Source of the DNA: Paracoccaceae bacterium | Lineage (GTDB): Bacteria; Pseudomonadota; Alphaproteobacteria; Rhodobacterales; Rhodobacteraceae | DNA length: 7,273 nt | Direction: 5' to 3' | Assembly: GCA_023260935.1 (NCBI GenBank) | Contig: JALQTL010000146.1 | Location: 1 to 7,273, forward strand | Shown: one piece after another, positions 1 to 5,675 of the stretch | Position numbering within the stretch: the first letter of the stretch is position 1 | How the letters are laid out: every line of letters begins with the position of its first letter | The notes under the pieces: model-generated | Databases searched by the model: none | Seen by the model: only the letters and a program-made list of their open reading frames with translations | Told to the model about the DNA's origin: nothing | Program-made: the position numbers and the translations under genes

Positions 1-1228
1 TCTGGTCGATCAGATAGCGCTGCGACAGGGGGATGGCGGCGGCACCAAGGGCGCGTGCGCCCGCGCCCACGCTACCTTCGCGGATGGCGGGCGCATCGAT
101 GCCCGAAAGATCCAGCCGGTGCAGCGCGGCTTCGGTGCGGCGGGTGATGCCGGCGCGCACGTCGGGGGGAATCCAGCCATCGATCAGCACGGCTTCCAGT
201 TCCATCAGCGTCGAGGCTGACAGGATCGCCCAGGCCAGACCTTCGGCGGCCTGATCCATCCAGTCCGACAGAAGCCCGGGCTCCACATCCCAATGATCAT
301 GGCGTTCCCAAAGCTGGTCGGAATTCTGGCCCGCGCGGTCCATCGCGGCGGAGAGGGACGAGGCCGAAGCGACAGACAGAAGCCGCACCATCCGCCCGTC
401 GGGGCCGGGCACGGGCATTGGCCCCACGCCGGCCGCATTGCCGCTGCGCCCGGTGAAAAGCTGGCCGTTCAGCACCAGCCCGCCGCCGATGAAGTAGCCG
501 AAGTAGAAATAGAGGAAATCCTTTGGCCGGTCGCCCCTGCCAAAGACAAGCTCGGCCCCGCAGGCGGCGGTGGCGTCGTTCTGCACATAAACGGGCATGC
601 CCGTCAGATCGGCCAGTTCGGCCTGAATGTCGCGGTGGCGCCAGGCGTCCATTTCAGCTTGCGGGGCGCCGATGAACTGCACCCAGTTCCACAGCTGGAA
701 CGGCATGGCGATGCCCATTCCGCCGATGCGGTCGCGCGCGGGCGGGGTCAGGGTGGCGATGATCCGGGGCAAGGCATCGGCCACGAAATCCACCACCGCC
801 GAGGGGGTGGGATAGCGGTAGACCTGACGTTCGGAGGCGCGGGTGCGGCCCAGAAAATCGATCAGGATCAGATCGGCCGACCGGCGCCCGATCTTGAGCC
901 CGAAGAAGAAGGCGCCTTCGGGGTTCAGCGACATCGGGATGGAGGGCTGGCCGATGCGTCCGCGCTGGGGCTCTCCCCTTGCCAGAAGGCCGTCCTGTTC
1001 CAGCGCGCGCATGATGACGGAAACGGTTTGCGCCGACAGGCCGGTGATCCGGGCGATATCGGATTTGGCCAGCGCGCCGTGCTGGCGCAGAAGCGTAAGG
1101 ACCAGCCTTTCGTTCTGCGCCCGCATGCCTGACTGGTTCGTGCCGCGCAGCACCGGATCATCCGCCCCGGCGCGGTCGGCCCGGTCGACTGGATGCAGGG
1201 CAGAGGTCAGGTCCGTTTCTTCGGTCAT
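1..1228 (-). CDS. frcR: ROK-family transcriptional repressor, probable frc operon regulator (3' end cut by window edge)
   Basis: A single open frame runs from ATG 1228 leftward through the window edge, giving 409 codons and ending in LSQRYLIDQ, so probably only a few C-terminal residues are missing. Residues about 39-95 form a winged helix-turn-helix (LAKSDIARITGLSAQTVSVIMRAL) that should bind DNA. Residues about 105-409 form the actin-like ROK sugar-sensing domain, with the conserved Asp in QNDATAA (D218) and the glycine loop GGGLVLNG (248-255). The kinase phosphate motif is degenerate (GLKIGRR, 110-116, in place of a GGT loop), as expected of a repressor. The usual zinc motif CxCGxxGC and its partner GH are absent around 263-290. 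The RGTNQSGMRAQNERL segment (28-42), which I recall as conserved in alphaproteobacterial ROK repressors, supports the 1228 start over Met35. The start overlaps the mutarotase stop by ATGA, so translation is probably coupled. Its position beside frcBCAK suggests it represses that operon and itself. The gene name is assigned from context; the family is certain, the target inferred. Confidence 0.88.
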   Translation of the reverse strand, partial: MTEETDLTSALHPVDRADRAGADDPVLRGTNQSGMRAQNERLVLTLLRQHGALAKSDIARITGLSAQTVSVIMRALEQDGLLARGEPQRGRIGQPSIPMSLNPEGAFFFGLKIGRRSADLILIDFLGRTRASERQVYRYPTPSAVVDFVADALPRIIATLTPPARDRIGGMGIAMPFQLWNWVQFIGAPQAEMDAWRHRDIQAELADLTGMPVYVQNDATAACGAELVFGRGDRPKDFLYFYFGYFIGGGLVLNGQLFTGRSGNAAGVGPMPVPGPDGRMVRLLSVASASSLSAAMDRAGQNSDQLWERHDHWDVEPGLLSDWMDQAAEGLAWAILSASTLMELEAVLIDGWIPPDVRAGITRRTEAALHRLDLSGIDAPAIREGSVGAGARALGAAAIPLSQRYLIDQ

Positions 1229-1659
1229 GCCGCTTCGCCAATCACCCCTTTGCGCAGGATCACGTTGGCATAAAGCGCCAATTCGCCGGTGGCCACAATG
1301 GTGTGGGCGGCGCGGATGCGCGGGTAAAGGGCAGTGCCGGACAGGGGTTCGACGGCAAAGCCGGGTTTGAGGCTGCCGCAGAGCGTTTCGATCTGGTGGT
1401 GGATGGGCGACATCTGCGCGGGGTCGTTGTGCAGGCAGGCGCGGAAGATGGCGGCGGGCGTATCGGTATCCAGCGGGAAAAGCGGCAGGATCGCCCCCAG
1501 AAGCGCCAGCATCCCGTGCCCGTCGGCCCGCACCAGCCGGCGGGCATGTTCCTGCGCAGGGTAATTGGCATCGACAAGCGCGATTTCGTCGCCATGGCCC
1601 ATCGACCGCAGCGTGGCAAGCAGCTCTGGCCCCAAAAGGCCGGGTATCCCGATCAGCAT
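1225..1659 (-). CDS. fucU: RbsD/FucU-family sugar mutarotase
   Basis: This 144-residue cytoplasmic protein belongs to the RbsD/FucU family, which speeds interconversion of sugar anomers (fucose or ribose in characterised members). The N-terminal block GHGDEIALVDANYPA carries the catalytic His22 and Asp30. The C-terminal block GELALYANVILRKGVI (125-140) supplies the family Tyr130 and Asn132. The length fits FucU (about 140-150 residues). The frame opens further upstream to 1740, but the start at 1659 has a good Shine-Dalgarno and begins exactly where FucU homologues begin (MLIGIPGLLGPELLATLRSM); the extra 27 residues look non-coding. It is the first gene of the minus-strand unit and overlaps the ROK regulator by ATGA. 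Next to a sugar ABC importer it probably supplies the anomer needed by the downstream kinase. Specificity cannot be read from the sequence; fucU is used in the family sense. Confidence 0.88.
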   Translation of the reverse strand: MLIGIPGLLGPELLATLRSMGHGDEIALVDANYPAQEHARRLVRADGHGMLALLGAILPLFPLDTDTPAAIFRACLHNDPAQMSPIHHQIETLCGSLKPGFAVEPLSGTALYPRIRAAHTIVATGELALYANVILRKGVIGEAA

Positions 1660-1661
1660 GA

Positions 1662-1669
1662 CCTCTCCC
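1662..1669 (-). promoter_or_regulatory. Ribosome binding site deciding the mutarotase start
   Basis: On the minus strand GGGAGAGG lies directly ahead of ATG 1659, with its GGAG core five bases from the start codon. No comparable site precedes the upstream in-frame start at 1740, which instead falls inside the palindromic promoter region. This fixes the shorter, family-length protein. Confidence 0.7.
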
Positions 1670-1734
1670 ACATACCCGCCACCGGTGGCAGGCATCCTTC
1701 CTGATCGTGCAGGGTGGGGGGGAATCTGGGTGGC

Positions 1735-1772
1735 TGTCAATAATAAATCACTCTGATTTATTTATATTGACG
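1735..1772. promoter_or_regulatory. Nested AT-rich palindrome with outward-facing TTGAC boxes: candidate ROK operator and divergent promoter core
   Basis: AATAAATCA (1742-1750) and TGATTTATT (1754-1762) form a perfect 9-bp inverted repeat around CTC. Outside it GTCAATA (1736-1742) and TATTGAC (1765-1771) form a second, outer inverted repeat, offset by three bases. The outer arms read as -35-like boxes facing away from each other: TTGACA on the minus strand (1740 to 1735) and TTGACG on the plus strand (1767-1772). The block is sharply AT-rich within GC-rich DNA and lies between the divergent mutarotase/ROK unit and frcB, where an autoregulating repressor should bind. ROK repressors such as NagC and Mlc are known to use AT-rich dyads. 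No convincing -10 hexamer is seen at standard spacing on either strand (best on plus: TTTTGT, 1790-1795), so the exact promoters remain uncertain. Confidence 0.6.
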
Positions 1773-1800
1773 CAGCGGGCAGAATCGGGTTTTGTAAGGG

Positions 1801-1858
1801 CATCGCAGCAGATGGAACGGCTGCGCGATGTTATTTGCGGCGGGGAAAATCACCCGCC
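1801..1858 (+). promoter_or_regulatory. Two tandem hairpins in the frcB leader
   Basis: The first hairpin pairs CATCGC plus GCAG (1801-1811, A1807 bulged) with CTGCGCGATG (1821-1830), giving about ten base pairs around a nine-base loop. The second pairs GGCGGG (1839-1844) with CCCGCC (1853-1858) around an eight-base loop and ends seven bases before the Shine-Dalgarno at 1865. Either could stabilise the leader mRNA or affect ribosome access; the first could instead be a second operator. I do not recognise a known riboswitch class. Function is inferred only. Confidence 0.35.
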
Positions 1859-1864
1859 ACCCTT

Positions 1865-1870
1865 GGGAGG
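1865..1870 (+). promoter_or_regulatory. Strong ribosome binding site of frcB
   Basis: GGGAGG is separated by six bases from ATG 1877. It selects this start over the upstream in-frame codon near 1835, which has no such site and would put extra residues before the signal peptide. Confidence 0.75.
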
Positions 1871-1876
1871 AACCAC

Positions 1877-2890
1877 ATGAAGATCAAGATGACAGCCCTT
1901 CTGGGCTCGGCCGCGCTTGCGCTGATGGCAACTTCGGCCTCGGCGGCCGATCTGGCCTGCCTGATCACGAAGAACAACACCAACCCGTTCTTCGTGAAAA
2001 TGAAGGAAGGCGCCGAAAAGGCCGCCGCCGATGCGGGCCTTGATTTCCAGGCCTATGCCGGGGAGAAGGACGGCGATGCCGCCCCGCAGATCACCGCCAT
2101 CGAAAACTGCATGGCGGCCGGTGCCAAGGGTATCCTGATCACCCCGTCGAACGATTCCGTCGGCCCGGCGCTGAAGGATGCCCGCGCAGCCGGCATTCTG
2201 GTCATCGCGCTGGATACGCCGCTGGCGGACCCCGAGGCGCAGGACATGACCTTTGCCACCGACAACTTCGAAGCGGGTCTGCTGATCGGCAAATGGGCTG
2301 CGGCCAAGCTGGGCGCGGAAGCGGCCAATGCCAAGATCGGCATGCTGGACATCAACAAGGACAACATCTCGGTCGACGTGGCCCGCGACACGGGCTTCCT
2401 TGTGGGCTTTGGCATCGAGGTGCCGGACCTGACGGTGATGGGTTCGGAAACCGATCCGCGCGTGATCGGGCATGAATCGTCGGACGCGAACCCCGAGGGG
2501 GGGCTGCGCGCGATGGAAACGCTGCTGGCCAAAGACCCCGACATCAACGTGGTTTACACCATCAACGAACCCGCTGCCGAAGGTGCCTATCAGGCGCTGA
2601 AGAACGCCGGCAAGGAAGGTCAGGCGATCATCGTTTCGGTCGATGGCGGCTGCCCGGGTGTGGCTTCGGTCAAGTCGGGCGTGATCGGCGCCACGTCGCA
2701 GCAATATCCGCTGCTGATGGCATCGAAGGGGATCGAGGCGATCGTGGCCTTTGCCAAGGACGGCACCAAGCCGGCGGCCTCGGACGGGCTGTCGTTCTTC
2801 AACACCGGCGTGAACCTTGTCACCGACCAGCCGGTCGATGGCGTGCCGTCGATCGACAGTGCCAAGGGCACCGAGCTTTGCTGGGGCTGA
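1877..2890 (+). CDS. frcB: Periplasmic sugar-binding protein of FrcBCA ABC importer
   Basis: A 337-residue periplasmic solute-binding protein of the ribose/fructose-binding (periplasmic binding protein I-like) family. It captures a monosaccharide and delivers it to the FrcC/FrcA membrane complex. Residues 1-23 are a signal peptide: charged MKIK, a hydrophobic core, and cleavage at ASA before AD. The mature protein shows family blocks: NPFFVKMKEGAEKAA (36-50) in the first ligand-binding strand-helix, ITPSNDS (88-94), ALDTP (111-115), FATDN (126-130), INEPAA (229-234) and VSVDGG (253-258). Four cysteines (28, 78, 259, 335) could form periplasmic disulfides. Length matches S. meliloti FrcB (about 340 residues), for which fructose, mannose and ribose are known ligands; the ligand here is inferred. 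It is the first gene of the rightward operon, with a strong ribosome site. Glycine codons are mostly GGC/GGT, unlike the GGG-rich genes downstream, which fits high expression. Confidence 0.92.
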   Translation: MKIKMTALLGSAALALMATSASAADLACLITKNNTNPFFVKMKEGAEKAAADAGLDFQAYAGEKDGDAAPQITAIENCMAAGAKGILITPSNDSVGPALKDARAAGILVIALDTPLADPEAQDMTFATDNFEAGLLIGKWAAAKLGAEAANAKIGMLDINKDNISVDVARDTGFLVGFGIEVPDLTVMGSETDPRVIGHESSDANPEGGLRAMETLLAKDPDINVVYTINEPAAEGAYQALKNAGKEGQAIIVSVDGGCPGVASVKSGVIGATSQQYPLLMASKGIEAIVAFAKDGTKPAASDGLSFFNTGVNLVTDQPVDGVPSIDSAKGTELCWG

Positions 2891-2919
2891 TTGCCCGCGC
2901 GCGTTGACGTGAAGAGTGT

Positions 2920-2945
2920 GAAGGGCGGCTTGACGGTCGCCCTTC
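2920..2945 (+). other. Hairpin between frcB and frcC
   Basis: GAAGGGCG (2920-2927) pairs perfectly with CGCCCTTC (2938-2945); a G-T pair and a C-G pair inside extend the stem to ten, leaving a six-base loop. No T run follows, so it is not a typical intrinsic terminator. Between a binding-protein gene and its permease gene such hairpins often protect the upstream mRNA or cause partial termination, so that binding protein exceeds membrane components. This role is inferred. Confidence 0.55.
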
Positions 2946-3000
2946 GTCACAAGTGGCGCCTGCCACACTGGCAACCGACAACGGGGGGCACGCCGGGCCG

Positions 3001-4080
3001 ATGAGCACCGAGAACGCACCGACAAAGACCATTTCCGATTATGAGGCCACGCTGACCAAGGCCGATACGGCCATTGCCAGCTTTGAAAAGGACGACAAGA
3101 CCTTCCTGCATGTGCTGCGGAATTTCCTGCGCAGCTATCCCACCATGATCCCGGCGCTGGTGCTGGCGGTATCGGTGCTGGCCTTCGGGTTGATCGCGCC
3201 GCGCTTTCTGGGCATCGGGGCGTTGTCGATCGTGCTGAAGCAGGTGACGGTCACGGGTTTCATCGCGCTGGCGCAGACGCTGATCATCCTGACCGCGGGT
3301 ATCGACCTTTCGGTGGGGGCGATCCTTGTCGTCTCGTCGCTGGTGATGGGCAATCTGGCGGTGGGGGCGGGGCTGCCCACGCTGCTGGCCATCTTCATCG
3401 GCATCAGCGTGGGCGGGATCATGGGGCTGGTCAACGGGCTGCTGGTTTCCAAGGCCAAGCTGCCGCCCTTTATCGTGACGCTGGGCACGCTTTCGATCTT
3501 TTCGGCGCTGAAGCTGTGGTATTCGGGTTCTGAATCCATCCGCAACGTGGATATCGAGGCGAATGCCCCGGGCCTGTTGTGGTTTGGCAAGGGGTTCAAT
3601 GTCAGCGGCGCCAGCATTTCCTATGGCGGGATCACGCTGATCCTGCTGGCGGGGCTGCTGTGGTATGTTCTGAACCATACCGCATGGGGCCGGCATGTGC
3701 ATGCCATCGGGGATGACCCCGATGCGGCGCGGCTTTCGGGCATTCAGGTCGATCGCACGCTGATTTCCGTCTATGCCGTGGCGGGGCTGATCTGCGGCTT
3801 TGCGGCATGGATTGCCGTGGGGCGGGTCGGATCGATCTCTCCCATTGCCTTCGATACCGTGAACCTTGGGTCGATCACGGCCGTGGTGATCGGGGGCACG
3901 TCGCTGTTCGGGGGGCGCGGGTCGATCATCGGGTCGGTTCTGGGGGCCTTTATCGTGGGGGTGTTCAACACGGGCCTGTCGCTGGCGGGTGTGGACGATT
4001 ACTGGCAGATGTTCGCGGCCGGGTGCCTTGTGATCATCGCCGTGGGGCTGGACCAATGGCTGCGGAGGGCTTCGCAATGA
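3001..4080 (+). CDS. frcC: Sugar ABC transporter permease
   Basis: A 359-residue inner-membrane permease of the RbsC/BPD_transp_2 family, forming the channel of the Frc importer, presumably as a homodimer. A hydrophilic cytoplasmic tail of about 45 residues precedes many hydrophobic membrane segments (from about residue 48 to 350). Family signatures are GIDLSVGAIL (100-109), PPFIVTLGTLS (155-165), the ATPase-coupling loop AIGDDPDAARLSGIQVDR (235-252) and VVIGGTSLFGGRGSIIGSVLGA (295-316, positions only approximate). The ATG at 3001 is preferred because MSTENAP begins a typical FrcC tail; its ribosome site is weak (a G run at 2983-2988 is 12 bases away). An in-frame GTG at 2953 lies just after the intergenic hairpin and has no ribosome site. 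The stop overlaps frcA by ATGA. GGG glycine codons and G runs are frequent. Substrate is inferred from the S. meliloti system. Confidence 0.92.
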   Translation: MSTENAPTKTISDYEATLTKADTAIASFEKDDKTFLHVLRNFLRSYPTMIPALVLAVSVLAFGLIAPRFLGIGALSIVLKQVTVTGFIALAQTLIILTAGIDLSVGAILVVSSLVMGNLAVGAGLPTLLAIFIGISVGGIMGLVNGLLVSKAKLPPFIVTLGTLSIFSALKLWYSGSESIRNVDIEANAPGLLWFGKGFNVSGASISYGGITLILLAGLLWYVLNHTAWGRHVHAIGDDPDAARLSGIQVDRTLISVYAVAGLICGFAAWIAVGRVGSISPIAFDTVNLGSITAVVIGGTSLFGGRGSIIGSVLGAFIVGVFNTGLSLAGVDDYWQMFAAGCLVIIAVGLDQWLRRASQ

Positions 4081-4862
4081 GTGGCGTGACACCAATCCTG
4101 AAGGCCAGCGGCCTGATGAAGCGCTATGGCACGGTGGTGGCCATGAACGGGGCCGATTTCGATCTGATGCCGGGCGAGATTCTGGCGGTGATCGGTGACA
4201 ACGGGGCGGGAAAATCGACGCTGATCAAGGCGCTGTCGGGGGCGGTGGTGCCCGATCACGGGACCATCGAACTGGAGGGGCGGGCGGTGCATTTCCGCAG
4301 CCCCGACGATGCGCGCGCCGAAGGGATCGAGACGGTTTACCAGAACCTTGCGATGTCGCCCGCACTGTCGATTGCCGATAACATGTTTCTGGGGCGCGAA
4401 TGGCGCAAGCCGGGGATCATGGGCAAGCTGTTTCGCCAGATGGACCGCCCGAGGATGGAGGCTTTCGCCCGCGAAAAGCTTTCGGAACTGGGGCTGATGA
4501 CGATCCAGAACATCAACCAGGCGGTCGAAACGCTTTCGGGCGGGCAGCGGCAGGGCGTGGCGGTAGCGCGGGCGGCGGCCTTCGGGTCGAAGGTCGTGAT
4601 CCTGGACGAACCCACCGCCGCGCTGGGCGTGAAGGAAAGCCGCCGCGTGCTGGAACTGATCCGCGATGTGCGGGCGCGGGGGATTCCGATCATCCTGATC
4701 AGCCACAACATGCCGCATGTGTTCGAGGTGGCCGACCGTATCCACATTCACCGGCTGGGCCGGCGGCTGTGCGTGATCGACCCGAAGGAACACAGCATGT
4801 CGGATGCGGTGGCCTATATGACCGGGGCGTCGGTGCCCGAAGGCGTGGCAGCCGAAGCATGA
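4077..4862 (+). CDS. frcA: Sugar ABC transporter ATP-binding protein
   Basis: A 261-residue cytoplasmic ATPase that powers the FrcC permease. It has one nucleotide-binding domain, unlike the fused double-domain RbsA/XylG proteins, and matches FrcA length (about 260). Visible motifs are Walker A GDNGAGKST (40-48), Q-loop VYQN (Q89), signature LSGGQRQG (153-160), Walker B VVILDEPT (173-180) and the switch histidine in LISHNM (H210). All catalytic residues are present, so the protein should be active. Because there is only one domain, it should assemble as a homodimer on two FrcC subunits. The start at 4077 overlaps the frcC stop and has GGAGG at 4064-4068, eight bases upstream. Its stop overlaps frcK by ATGA, so frcC, frcA and frcK are probably translated as a coupled block. 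Confidence 0.93.
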   Translation: MSGVTPILKASGLMKRYGTVVAMNGADFDLMPGEILAVIGDNGAGKSTLIKALSGAVVPDHGTIELEGRAVHFRSPDDARAEGIETVYQNLAMSPALSIADNMFLGREWRKPGIMGKLFRQMDRPRMEAFAREKLSELGLMTIQNINQAVETLSGGQRQGVAVARAAAFGSKVVILDEPTAALGVKESRRVLELIRDVRARGIPIILISHNMPHVFEVADRIHIHRLGRRLCVIDPKEHSMSDAVAYMTGASVPEGVAAEA

Positions 4863-5473
4863 CGCCAAAGGCCCTTGCCGATCTGATCCGCGCCCGGGCC
4901 GGCAGCCGTCCGGGGCGGTTCCTGACCGCGCTGGCCGGGCCGCCGGGGGCGGGCAAGTCCACGCTTTCGGCGGCTCTGGTGCGCGCACTGGGGCCGGGGG
5001 CGCGGGTCGTGCCGATGGACGGGTTCCATTACGACGACGCGGTGCTGGAGGCGCGGGGGGTGCGGTCGCGCAAGGGCGCGCCGGAAACCTTTGACGTGGC
5101 GGGCTTCGTGCATCTGATCGCCCGCCTGCGGCAAGAGGACGAGGTGGCGATCCCGGTGTTTGACCGCAGCATGGAACTTTCGCGTGCCGCGGCGGATGTG
5201 GTGGGGCCCGAGGACCGGTTCCTGATCGTCGAAGGCAATTACCTGCTGCTGGACGAAGGGCCGTGGCGCGCGCTGGACGGGGCCTTTGACCTGACGGTCT
5301 GGATCGACGTGCCGCTGGCCGAACTGGACCGCCGCCTGACGGACCGATGGGCCCATTACGGCAAGACGCCCGAGGCGGCGCGGGCCTGGATCGAGGGCAA
5401 TGACATGCCCAACATCCGCCGTGCCATCGAAGGCTCGCGCCAGGCGGATGTGGTGATCGGGGCGGAAGGTTAG
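4859..5473 (+). CDS. frcK: P-loop kinase of the frc operon (uridine/pantothenate kinase-like)
   Basis: A 204-residue cytoplasmic P-loop kinase resembling uridine kinase and CoaA-type pantothenate kinase rather than the PfkB or ROK sugar kinases. Motifs are Walker A GPPGAGKST (27-35), MDGFHYDD (53-60) with the likely catalytic Asp54, RKGAPETFD (71-79), the substrate-side FDRS (101-104), the Walker B-like strand FLIVEGNYLLL (121-131) and an arginine-rich lid RRLTDRW (158-164). The gene overlaps frcA by ATGA with no clear ribosome site of its own, so translation probably depends on frcA. In S. meliloti the homologue is the fourth frc gene. Its position suggests it phosphorylates the imported sugar or a related metabolite, but the family resemblance also allows a nucleoside or vitamin-like substrate. 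The fold is confident, the substrate unknown. Confidence 0.87.
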   Translation: MTPKALADLIRARAGSRPGRFLTALAGPPGAGKSTLSAALVRALGPGARVVPMDGFHYDDAVLEARGVRSRKGAPETFDVAGFVHLIARLRQEDEVAIPVFDRSMELSRAAADVVGPEDRFLIVEGNYLLLDEGPWRALDGAFDLTVWIDVPLAELDRRLTDRWAHYGKTPEAARAWIEGNDMPNIRRAIEGSRQADVVIGAEG

Positions 5474-5619
5474 GCGGGGCGGGGTGCCGGCGTTGAGGCG
5501 TTTTCTTCAATAAACATGAGGGCTTTTGCCGGGTTGTTCATCCGAAACGCGAAACTTGAAGGTCGCCAGTCGGATTGCGTGTCCATTCCAATCCAGAAAA
5601 TCTGGCACTGACCTGGTGG

Positions 5620-5640
5620 GGCGGATGGTGCCGCCTTTAC
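5620..5640 (+). terminator. Weak candidate terminator of the frc operon
   Basis: GGCGG (5620-5624) pairs with CCGCC (5631-5635) around a six-base loop and is followed by TTTACTTT. The stem is short and the T run broken, so it is only the best candidate in the 202-bp gap 5474-5675. That gap is visibly less GC-rich than its surroundings and holds no gene I can support; the rest of it, including a small CCAGA/TCTGG repeat at 5593-5605, shows nothing assignable. Confidence 0.25.
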
Positions 5641-5675
5641 TTTGTGGACGGTTGGCCGACGTGGCTGAGTTTTCG

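Noticed and set aside
293..1132. 279-residue plus-strand reading frame
   Set aside because: It is antisense to the ROK gene, whose frame is continuous and motif-bearing; the plus-strand product has no recognisable domain.
1660..1740. N-terminal extension of the mutarotase to ATG 1740
   Set aside because: It adds 27 residues not typical of FucU, has no ribosome site and lies in the promoter region; the start at 1659 has GGGAGAGG and family length.
1761..1768. TATATT/TATAAA as a -10 element inside the palindrome region
   Set aside because: TATATT (1763-1768, plus) and TATAAA (1766 to 1761, minus) resemble -10 boxes, but neither has a matching -35 at 16-18 bases, so no promoter was called on them.
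2953..3000. GTG start for frcC at 2953
   Set aside because: It has no ribosome site and adds 16 residues atypical of the family; ATG 3001 gives the expected length, although its own ribosome site is weak.
2947..4095. 382-residue minus-strand reading frame antisense to frcC
   Set aside because: Its composition (Arg, Gln, Asp, His, Pro) is typical of an antisense shadow in GC-rich DNA, and it covers the clear permease gene.
3999..5510. 503-residue minus-strand reading frame antisense to frcA and frcK
   Set aside because: It is Pro/Arg/Ala-rich low-complexity sequence, with two motif-complete genes on the opposite strand.
5516..5611. 31-codon open frame in the gap after frcK
   Set aside because: It has no ribosome site, no recognisable motif and no neighbour context; an ATG this short is expected by chance.
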